A DNA stretch of 64,000 bases, from positions 2,356,001-2,420,000 of the forward strand of contig JAUKTV010000004.1 in NCBI GenBank assembly GCA_030549205.1, given 5' to 3'. Source of the stretch: Apiosordaria backusii (lineage: Eukaryota; Ascomycota; Sordariomycetes; Sordariales; Lasiosphaeriaceae). The notes below the pieces were generated by a model. It was not told where the DNA came from and ran no database searches. It worked only from the letters and a program-made list of their open reading frames with translations. This document shows, piece by piece, positions 23,322 through 32,938 of the stretch. Every line of letters starts with the position of its first letter. Within the stretch, counting starts at the first letter, position 1. A program made the translations under genes and the position numbers.

Positions 23322-24453
23322 GTGCTGCCAAAAAAGAAGTGCCGCAGAGTTGTTCCATCAAGGTGGGGGTTGAGCTGAAAATAGGGCGAAGGGGTGCAAA
23401 AGTAGGTGCAGAATGGCAACCAGGCAGCCGGAAACGGCGACCCAAGAACCCGAGAACCCTGAAGCCACTTCAAGGAGCCAACAACGGCGAAACAGTGAGC
23501 TAGAAATACAGTAAACCAGAAACCGGGACGCTGAACCAGGACCTGGGACGCTAGAGAAGGCACCAAGCTGTATTCATATGGTGTCCCAGCCGCAAGCCCT
23601 CTTGTCACGCTGCCCCATCTACCATCAGACCTGACAGCAACCTATTGCCCCGAAGCCACATGTCTACCCCCACAGTGCTTAAAGTTAACTAAAATTCGGC
23701 GACACCCAAATCGCCTTCTACTGTAACACCGCTGCATGTTTTACATGCCACTTTGAGCTCACTTTAAGGCAGTACCAACTTCCTACATCTCCCCATGCTC
23801 CGAAGCTTTTTTCTTAAGTTATTCGTAGTTATCGCGTCGTTCGGCATCTTTTTAGAGGTTATTATCTGCAAAGTATATAAGAACCAGTCACTATAGTACG
23901 CCGAATACCGTATGGCTGTAGACATGTTGGATTTTGAGCCCAGTCGCCATGCACCTCAAGTGGCCGTGCCCAAAACCCAAACGGGTGTGTGGAATATTAT
24001 TTGTGACAGAGAGCGAATCTGACGCTGACTGTTGCCGCAACTGCAGAGGTCACATGGCATAAGAAGGACATCTGTTGAACGTGTATGGATGAGGCTTTGA
24101 TGGAGGCGATACATATGCTGGGCTTTCTCTACGTGGATTAGCATCCATTCCTGTCATTATTCACAGGCCATCATGCCAGTCGCGGTGCTGTATTGAGAAG
24201 CCGACGGATGACATCTTGCGCATTAATGGTTCCCATCCCATGGGTTTCTAGAGCAGACGTATTGTACTCCGCGCAGGCTCGTATATTGAACAGCAGTATG
24301 CCAGGATCGCCTTGTTTAGCATGGGTTTGCTGTAGGGCTCAGCGAGGCGTATTGGCAGAGGGGTTGGATCCTGAATATAGTGCTGGACTAAGTAATTAAT
24401 ACTTACTTCAAGACAAGCTTGTGGCAAGCACATTGGTCCGGCCGTGACTTGGT
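23322..24453. other. Intergenic region left of the SEC27 copy
   Basis: Mixed composition, AT-richer from 23,650 on. No domain is recognised in any frame. It replaces the sequence that would encode the missing SEC27 C-terminus. Confidence 0.4.
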
Positions 24454-26847
24454 CTATGCTAAGCTTAGTTCAACATCGAAGACTTGGACACTGATACTAT
24501 TGCGTCTTCTGCCTGGATTACTCACTACGTTCTCTCCATTGCAGATGTTGGAAAAGCCCGTTCCAACCACGTCGAGGGCGAGCTCCTTGTGGCCCTGACC
24601 CTCGAGGAAGCGCGCGATCTTGTTCAGCTGGTCGGCCGGGATGGAGGGGAGGAGCTCGGCCGCCGTCTCCATGTCCTCGCGCAGGACGAGGGTCTGGTAC
24701 TCGAGCACGGGCAGGGACAGGCCGAAGGAGGTTACGTTGACCTCCTTGTCGGCCAGGTAGATGCGGCTGTCGCGCTGGATGTAGCCCAGGATGTACATGG
24801 GCTGGTCGAAGTGGGAGACCGTGTACGTCTGGTCGCCCACCAGGTAGTTGAGCCGGTTCGTGCTGTTGGTGTAGATGAAGCAGTCACCCACCCACTCGCC
24901 CGTGCGGACGCTGTACGTGTGTCAGTATCGCCACGTATTCATGTCAAGGAGGGAGACGTACCTCTCGCTGATGTCGGTGATGACCTCAAAGGCCGACTCG
25001 ACGCCATCGTCCTCGACCTCCCCGGCCTGGACGGCGGCGACGAAGTTCTCCCGCGAGAATCGCAGGATGTAGAAGGTGTCCTCGCAGGCGATGGCCACGA
25101 GCTCACCGCTCTCAGACCAGTAGACCTGTTCGAGTTAGACATCATCCTTCCCCAGGAGTAGTTCAAGGCAACTCACCTGTCTCGGCTCAACTTCGATCCT
25201 CCTCACCAGCGCACCGGTAGCCCAGTCGAAGAAGGAAACGCCTCCCTGGCCCTTGACACCGAGGAGCACGCCGCCCGTCAGGCCCTCAGCCTGGAAGCCG
25301 ATGTCCAGGCCGCCCGTCTTCTCGGCAAAGTTTCTTGTACACCTTGACGCTGGTGGGCGACTCGCGGATGGCGAAGTCGTTGCTGTTCTCCTTGGACGCC
25401 CACACAAAGTCGAGCGCGGATCCGAACGACTTGTTCCGCCACGCCAGGGCCGTGTAGATGATGTACTCGCCGTCGCCGCACACGGCCACGAAACGGCCGT
25501 TGGGCGAGTGCAGCAGGGTCTGGGGGTAGACCTCGCACGTGCCCAGGTCCTTGGTGGGGAGACTTATCGGGGCATTATCCTTGATAGACGCGTCTGCGGT
25601 GTGTTAGCCGACTGCCGTCAGACAGGTTATCGATGTGTCAAAAAGATGCTTACCACCACCCTTGATGATGGCCGAGACGACCTCGTTGTGCCGGGCCCAG
25701 ATCAGCTTCCCCGACTGGTCCATCGACACGGCGGGCTCCTCGCGGCCGAGCTTGACCACGACGGCGCCGTCGTCGAAGCCGATAGCGACGCCCTGCTTGC
25801 CCTTCTGGTACGAGACACACCACGCCCTCTCCAGCCCGTAGTTCAGCGACTGCTTGAAGCGGTACGTGTTGGCGTGCCATATCCTGATGGTGCCGTCTTC
25901 CGAGCCCGAGAGGAAGATGGGCAGCTCCGGGTGGTAGCACGCGAACGAGACGTTGTTGGTGTGACCCTCGAGCGTGGCGATCAGCGACTTGGTGGTGTAG
26001 TCCCAGATCTTGACGGTGCGGTCGTCGGACATGGTCAGGAGGTAGGGCTTGTCCGAGTGGGGGTAGTAGTCGACGTGGTTGACGCCCTTGGTCTCGTGCG
26101 CCTCGAGCGTGAAGTTGGCCGTCGACGAGCCCAGGCTCCAGATCTTGACCGTCCGGTCCAGACACGCCGACGCGAACGTGTTGGTGTCCTTGGGGTTGAT
26201 GGCGAGGCCCATGACGTAGTGGCTGTGGCCCTCGAACACCTGCACGCGCTTCCAGCCCTTCTCCCAGTCCCACAGCTTGATCGTCATGTCATCGGACGCC
26301 GTGAGGACGAAGGGCTGTGTTGGGTGGACGACGATGGCCCGGATGTAGTCGGGGTGTGCCTCGAAGGACGTGATCTTCTCCGACGTGTTGTAGTCGTAGT
26401 CGCGGAGCTGGAAGTCGTCGCTACCGCACACAATCCAGTTCTTCCGCGCCACCAAGCGGCCCGCTCGGACGGGGACATCTATCAACTCGAACGTCGTGAT
26501 AATCTGCTGTGTCTCGTACGACCAGATATACACATGGCCTGGTTGTGCACCTCGTCAGTCAGGATCCCGGCATGGGAGGAGAAGGGGCGGTGGACGAACC
26601 GCTGTAGAGTGTCGTGAGGATCCATGGTCACTGCGGATGGAAGTCGATGCCCTTCACTCGCTCGCTGCGAGCGAAGAGTTGCCTCTGTCAAACCACGAGT
26701 TAGCAGGCAGATCAGAAGGGCAATCCTGGTCGACGCAAGTAGGCAGGATGGGCGGCAGCATGTGTTTCTACCTCTCGCCGAATGACCTCTCCCAAGACTG
26801 TCCGTGGAGGAAATACAGTTAGTATATACCTTCACATCCAAACGCAT
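24454..26847 (-). pseudogene. SEC27: Truncated and frameshifted beta'-COP (COPI coat) copy
   Basis: Related to the COPI coat subunit beta'-COP, a WD40 protein binding dilysine cargo at the Golgi. Recognisable exons are 26847-26830 (MRLDVK), 26684-26600, 26538-25654, 25593-25177, 25125-24962 and from 24910. WD repeats are well kept (VLTASDDMTIKLWDWEKGW, HPELPIFLSGSEDGTIRIW). Three defects are seen. An in-frame TGA lies at 26628-26630, in the otherwise conserved HPxEPWILTTLYSG segment. One extra A near 25335 shifts the frame between SVKVYKK and FAEKTGG. Homology ends near 24570, about residue 590 of roughly 850, so the alpha-solenoid is missing. All splice sites remain plausible. GC content is normal and there is no RIP pattern. 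A functional copy should exist elsewhere. Confidence 0.85.
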
Positions 26848-27621
26848 CTTGGCGGTGTGCGCGGTACTCTAGGAAAGACAAGCGCGGCGACGAGTTTATG
26901 GTGGTAGCTCGAGTTCAAGGGTCGCGATCGAGGTCGTGGTGGGGGTTTCGGTCAGACGAGCCGCATCTGCATCAGCCTTCACTTGCAGGCTTCTCGCGGT
27001 CGACTCAAAGATTTGTGTCCTCTCGTGCGGCGGAGACGATGGCAAGGCTGTGTTTGCTTGGAGGTAATTGGGACTGCAAGGCGCGCTGTCAAGCTGGAAG
27101 TCGGCGTCTGCCACGTATCTGGACTGCCCCCTACGTTAATTGCCTGGATGCCAGAGAGAGCCCATCAATGCTACGCAGTATATCGATTTCCCGCAACTGC
27201 CGAGCCCCGAAAAATGCGGTGACGGTATGAAGTCGGCAAACATGGCATGGCTGCGTCATGATATTGGAAGTCTCCTCCACAACATAACAGGAGGTTGTCG
27301 TCGTTCCGTCGGCATCGACGGCGGATCCAGCTACGTGTCACAGGGATCAAAAGCCAAACAGGCAAAGTCTCCATACGGGTTTTGGGGGTCTAGCTTGCAC
27401 TGCCCCCATGATGTTTCGTTCCTGGAGCTGTTGCTGTTGCTATCATAATGCACACAAGGCACCGAGTTCGCTTTGAAGCTGATATTCCTTACTTACACTC
27501 AACTATGACCAGGCCACACCCTCGCCCGGCCAGCCAATGCATCCGGCGCAACAAACATAACGACTCCCGTTCCTCCTCCCTTTCCGACCCTCAACATCCT
27601 CGTCCTCGACAAAACTTCGAC
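26848..27621. other. Divergent intergenic region before HMG-CoA reductase
   Basis: 770 bp between the SEC27 copy and the reductase. The reductase frame is open from an ATG at 27448, but that stretch is low-complexity Arg/Ser/Pro and looks like leader. No sterol-regulatory element could be assigned by eye. Confidence 0.45.
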
Positions 27622-30600
27622 ATGATCGCTGCGTCGTCCTTCCTTCCCTCCCGCTTCCGGGGTCAGCAGCCCGCGACGAAAGCCTCGGCCCCGTCGTGGT
27701 TCAGCAACAGGATCACTGCCTTGTTGCAGACCCTGGCTAGCCTGACCTCCCTACACCCGATTCATACCATCGTCATCGTTGCCGTCCTTGCCAGCTCCAC
27801 CTACCTGGGCCTCCTCGAGGAGAGCCTCTTCGACCTCTCCGGAACTGTCCGCCGTGCCGACTGGTCTAGCCTGACTGATGGCAGCAGGAGCTTGCGTATT
27901 GGTCCCGAGACCTCGTGGAAATGGCAACCCTACGACTCCGAAGCATCGGCTCCCTCCGGCGCCGATCATCTCGCCCTTGTCACCTTCGTTTTCCCCGAGT
28001 CGCTCTCCCACAGCTCGCCGAACTCGGCCCCTCTGATCCACGTCGTGCCGACTCCTGAGAATCTGTCCATCACCTCGCTTCCCTCAACCGCCAACCCGCT
28101 CGGTGCCTACTCCCAAGATACTGCGCTTGCTTTTGCACTCGACTTCCACCAGGCACCGCAGTTTGCGGCTGCCGCCCAGGAGATCCCCAATGACATCCCG
28201 GGACAGGAGACGATGGATACGGAGCGCGGCCGGGAAAAGAAGATGTGGATCATGAAGGCGGCTAGAGTTCACACCAGAAGTAGTGTTCTGCGCTGGTTCA
28301 ACAATAGCTGGGTTGAGTTTGTGGATTTGCTGAAGAATGCCGAAACTCTCGACATCATTATCATGGTCCTCGGCTACCTCTCCATGCACCTAACCTTTGT
28401 CTCGCTCTTCCTCTCCATGCGCCGGATAGGCTCGAACTTCTGGCTGGGCACCAGCACTCTGTTGTCCTCTATCTTCGCCTTCCTCTTCGGCCTTATCGTA
28501 ACCACCAAGCTGGGTGTACCGATAACCGTCGTACTACTCTCAGAGGGGCTGCCATTCTTGGTTGTCACCATCGGCTTTGAGAAGAACATCGTTTTGACAC
28601 AAGCTGTCCTGTCACACGCATTGGAGCATCGCCGTTCTCTAGAAAACGGAAACTCCAATGGCAACGCTAAGGGGCTTCGCAAGGTCGGTGAGAGCACAAC
28701 GAGTGTGATTCAGTACGCCATCCAAGCCGCCATCAAGGAGAAGGGCTACGACATTGTCAAGGATTATGTTATCGAGATTATCATTCTCGTGGCGGGTGCA
28801 GCTTCTGGAGTCCAGGGCGGCCTGCAGCAATTCTGCTTCTTGGCAGCGTGGATCCTCTTCTTCGACGGAATCCTGCTGTTCTCCTTCTATACAGCTATCC
28901 TCTACATTAAGTTGGAGATCAACCGGATCAAGCGTTATGTGGAGATACGCAGGGCTCTGGAGGACGATGGTGTCAGCCACCGTGTTGCCAAGGAGGTTGC
29001 CGAGAACAACGACTGGGCCCGAGTAGATGGCAAGGGCCAGCCAGCCACCTCTATCTTTGGTCGCCAAATGAAGAGCACCAGCGTCCCCAAGTTCAAGGTG
29101 CTCATGGTATCCGGTTTTCTCATCATCAACGTCCTCAACATCTGCACTATCCCTTTCCGTAGCACCGACTCCCTCACCTACATCTCCTCATGGGCCGGAG
29201 GTCTCGGCGGAGTGGCTAGCTCGCCCCCCGTCGACCCGTTCAAGGTCGCGGCTAGCGGACTGGACTCGATTCTTGAAAACGCAATGCGCAAGAATCAGGA
29301 GACCGTGGTGACTGTTCTGACCCCGATCAAGTATGAGCTCGAGTTCCCATCGATTCATTACGGACTGCGCCCCGGTAAGGTCGAGGACGAGTCGGATGAT
29401 CTGGCGAACTATGGGATGGGTGGACGCATGGTGGGCAGCATCCTCAAGAGCCTCGAGGACCCTATCTTGTCCAAGTGGATCGTTGTCGCCCTGGCTATGA
29501 GCGTCGCTCTCAATGGTTACTTGTTCAACGCTGCTCGATGGGGTATCAAGGACTCCAACGTCCCAGATCGGCCAATCAATACTCGCGATCTTGCCGATGC
29601 CCAGAAGTTCAACGATGTCGACACACCGAATCTCCCACTTGGCGAGTATATGCGACCTACCCCAACTCCATCGAAACCCATCACACCTACATCAACAGAC
29701 GATGAAGGAGAATCGCCCGCCACAAGAGCGGCTACCGAACAGGCCCGCCCCAACGTCTCACACTCACCTGAAGAGATCGAGAAACTTTTACAGGAGAAAC
29801 GGGCACACGAGCTTACTGACGAGGAGGTCGTTTCCATGTCATTACGAGGCAAGATTCCCGGATATGCCCTGGAAGAGACACTCAAGGACTTCACTCGCGC
29901 CGTCAAGGTCCGCCGGACGATTATCTCGAGAACCAAGGCTACCGAAGAGCTTACCAGGGTACTCGATCGGTCAAAGCTACCATATGACAACTACAACTGG
30001 GCTCAGGTCTTTGGTGCTTGCTGCGAGAATGTTATCGGTTATATGCCCCTACCCGTGGGTGTTGCCGGACCACTAGTGATCGACGGTCGCAGCTACATGA
30101 TTCCCATGGCCACAACCGAGGGTGTTCTTGTGGCCAGTACTAGTCGTGGATGCAAAGCCATCAACTTTGGTGGAGGCGCGGTTACGGTTGTGACCGCGGA
30201 TGGAATGACGCGTGGCCCGTGCGTGACCTTTGAGACACTCGAGCGATCAGGTGCTGCCAAGCTTTGGCTGGACTCTGACGAGGGTCAGCGGGTGATGAAG
30301 AAGGCGTTCAATTCTACTAGCCGATTCGCACGGTTACAGCAGATGAAGACGGCCATGGCGGGGACTAATCTCTACATCCGCTTCAAGGCTACAACTGGAG
30401 ACGCCATGGGCATGAACATGATCTCCAAGGGTGTCGAGCATGCGTTGAATGTGATGGCTACCGAGGCAGGGTTTGATGATATGCAGATTATCTCTTTGAG
30501 TGGCAATTACTGTATCGACAAGAAGCCGGCGGCCATCAACTGGATTGAGGGGAGGGGCAAGAGTGTTGTCGCCGAGGCAATCATTCCGAGCGACGTGGTG

Positions 30601-31283
30601 AAGAATGTGCTCAAGAGTGATGTTGATTCGTTGGTGGAGCTGAACATTAACAAGAACCTCATCGGCTCGGCCATGGCGGCGTCTGTGGGTGGTTTCAACG
30701 CTCATGCGGCGAATATTGTCGCTGCCATTTTCCTCGCTACCGGCCAAGACCCTGCCCAGGTCGTGGAGAGCGCCAATTGTATCACCATCATGAAGAAGTA
30801 AGTTCCTGTCCCGCCTCCCAAAGACGCCTTATTCCCCTCCTTCGAATTCCGCACTAACACCTATCCCCTAGCCTCCGCGGCTCCCTCCAAATCTCCGTCT
30901 CCATGCCCTCCATCGAAGTCGGCACCCTCGGCGGCGGCACCATCCTGGACCCGCAGGGTGCGATGCTCGACCTGCTCGGCGTGCGCGGGCCCCACCTCCC
31001 CAGCCCCGGCGAGAACGCCCGCTCGCTCGCACGCATCGTCGCCGCCGCCGTCCTCGCGGGCGAGCTCTCCCTCTGCTCCGCCCTCGCCGCCGGCCACCTC
31101 GTCAAGGCCCACATGCAGCATAACCGCTCCGCCCCGCCCACCCGCTCCAGCACCCCGGCCCCGTCAAGCGGCGCCACGACTCCCGTCGGTCTCGCCATGA
31201 CTAGCACTGTGGAGAAGGCGGTCAGGCATCCTGAGCAGCTGGGTGCGCCGAGTCCTGCAGCGGTGGAGAGGGCCAAGCGCTGA
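27622..31283 (+). CDS. HMGR: 3-hydroxy-3-methylglutaryl-CoA reductase
   Basis: ER membrane enzyme that makes mevalonate from HMG-CoA, the committed step of sterol and isoprenoid synthesis. Exons 27622-30797 and 30872-31283 give 1195 aa. The ATG at 27622 (MIAASSFLPSRFRG) is preferred because fungal homologues start there; an in-frame ATG lies at 27448. N-terminal membrane helices include a sterol-sensing-type segment from about residue 243 (IIMVLGYLSMHLTFVSLFLS). The catalytic domain has ENVIGYMPLPVGVAGP (about 800), TTEG with the catalytic Glu (about 833), GDAMGMNM (about 926), DKKPAAINW with the catalytic Lys (about 967) and the GGFNAHAANI histidine (about 1027). It appears intact although a pseudogene and a transposon-type gene lie on either side. 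Confidence 0.97.
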
Positions 31284-31614
31284 GTCAGGATGGGCTTGGT
31301 GGTGGTCACAGGGTACGGCGGACTGAGGAGGTGTAGCATGCTGCTTTGAGCGTTTGCTGTTGCCATTGCTTGATCGGGACCGCAGAGGGGGCGTTCCGCA
31401 CTGATAGATCCCCTTTAGGTGGGCGGGCTTGTACTAAGCCCCTATCTGTGGGATCCTGAATATAATACCTAGACATAGCATAGATCATATGGCGTGCTTG
31501 CCACTTCCTTTTCCTTTGAGTGTTATCATGGCACGTGCGTTTGAGAACTGAGATGTGTTATCTTGTGTGGGCGATTCGTGTCTTAATGATTCGTTGCCCT
31601 GGTATTCTCTGACG
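31284..31614. other. 3' flank of HMGR
   Basis: 330 bp with no coding signal, ending where the inverted captain fragment begins. Confidence 0.5.
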
Positions 31615-31859
31615 GTGGGGGCTGAGGCGCGAGCCCAAATTGAAGCCTACCATGGGCGTTGATTTCTTTCTCAACCATATCCATTTCCGCTGGGTCCGAG
31701 ACACCACAACTCTCAGCCTCGGGCTCGACCGGATCGACGATGTTTGCCTTCGACTTTTCTTTTCTACATGTGGACGGGCTGCCGAAAGCACGAGCTCGTG
31801 TACGCCAAACCCAAAGACGTTACGAAAAAGGCTCAGCAGTACGATGACGAATCGGACGC
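31615..31859 (+). repeat. Inverted partial copy of the DUF3435 recombinase gene
   Basis: This plus-strand stretch repeats the reverse complement of 35030-35269 almost perfectly; it starts at GTGGGGGCTGAGG and ends at CGGACGC. Differences visible are three single-base changes and a 5-bp insertion in the TTTTC run, which breaks the frame. It corresponds to captain residues about 148-228, including MGVDFFLNHIHFRWVRDTTT. Outside the two limits the flanks are unrelated. Confidence 0.93.
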
Positions 31860-31967
31860 GGAGTGCTGGCACAGATTTTCTCTCCACCTCAAGGGATCAC
31901 GGGGAAAGGCAGGCATGAGAAAATCACTTCAGACAGGTAAAAGAGCCATCCGCTCGCTATGCCAAAG

Positions 31968-32694
31968 TCAAGCACGCTCAGTTCGGTCTACAAACGGCGG
32001 CCTCCCTCGCTTAACCGCTTCTTTCAGCTTCGTATAGTATGGCACTTGTAGCACTTGTAGAGACCCTACACGCTGCTCTCGATGTGAGAAGGATCTAGTG
32101 AACCGCTTGTGGATGTCCTTACACGGCAGCCCTCGCTTCTTCAGCTCGACAAGAAGGCCATCTTCTTCAGGCGTGAAGCGAGCTCTTGTTGATGCGCCTC
32201 CTTTCATATTAGGACGTCTCTTGACGGGCGACTATGACTGTAGGCGTCCTATCGTAGGGTCTTTGCGTCTGTGGTTGACGCACGAGCCCCAGTCAAAATG
32301 CAGCTGGAAAGTTGTCAGGTCGTTCGCCATTACACGCTTGAGAACCGCGTTCTTAAGCGGCCACTCCTCGAGGTCGGCCCTAGGGACCTGGCCGCTCGCT
32401 TCTTCATCGCCGGAGCCTTGAGATAAGGCGGGCTAGGTATGCTGCGCAGGCCGGAGCGCTTCCGACCTGGAGCCGATGTTTGGACTTGTTGCGATCCGGA
32501 GGTCCGCCACTTGCACGTGGCCGCCGTCCGGTGGACGTTCTGAGGGTTAGCTAGGCAGGAGTCCTTTTCCTGAGGCGCTTGCATTGCGGCGGGCAATTAT
32601 CGTCTTCCTCCAGGTCTCTTAGGACGATGGTAGGCATCCTCGTCCTCCCTGTCTCGCTGAATTGGTACATACGATGTGGGCCGAATCTGGCCAT
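31968..32694 (-). pseudogene. SANT/Myb-like DNA-binding protein, broken
   Basis: From an ATG at 32694 (MARFGPHRMYQFSETGR) three frames must be joined to follow the protein. The last frame holds EEWPLKNAVLKRVMANDLTT and then FTPEEDGLLVELKKRGLPCK with DIHKRFTRSFSHRE, a SANT/Myb-like helix-turn-helix. At least two frameshifts and one in-frame TAG (before SPVKRRPNMKGG) are needed. Genes of this type, with basic tails and a FTPEED-type SANT motif, are common in fungal mobile regions, and this one lies directly downstream of the recombinase on the same strand. Probably inactive. Confidence 0.7.
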
Positions 32695-32938
32695 CTTGCT
32701 TATCGGCCCGGCATTGCCATCTCCCTTTAAACTCATCTACCGTTTAAATTCGATCCGGCGTCAAGCGCCTGCCGGCGACCCGAGCGACATGGGCCAGCTT
32801 TCGGAAGAGCAGATATTCTGTCCTCTTCTGATATTCCGACAAACTTTCCAAACTCTTTTCGTTCAAGTTGCGTTTCCATATCTCTAGAGTTACATGAGTT
32901 ATACCAACGCTAATAAGCCCCATCCTCTGCATGCCGCC

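Noticed and set aside
25253..26617. 454-codon open frame antisense to SEC27
   Set aside because: It is Val/Arg/Asp-rich with no domain and mirrors codons of the real WD40 gene; it is a shadow caused by high GC at third positions.
27448..27621. N-terminal extension of HMGR from the ATG at 27448
   Set aside because: The stretch is low-complexity Arg/Ser/Pro and fungal HMGRs start at the MIA...RFRG position, so it is treated as leader.
27622..31283. HMGR as part of a statin-type biosynthetic cluster
   Set aside because: No polyketide synthase, P450, transporter or cluster regulator is present nearby.
24366..31464. Direct repeat GGATCCTGAATATA at 24366 and 31451, flanking the SEC27 copy and HMGR, considered as a target-site duplication
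   Set aside because: 14-base matches are expected by chance in 64 kb, the flanks do not agree, and the positions do not match the captain-defined end.
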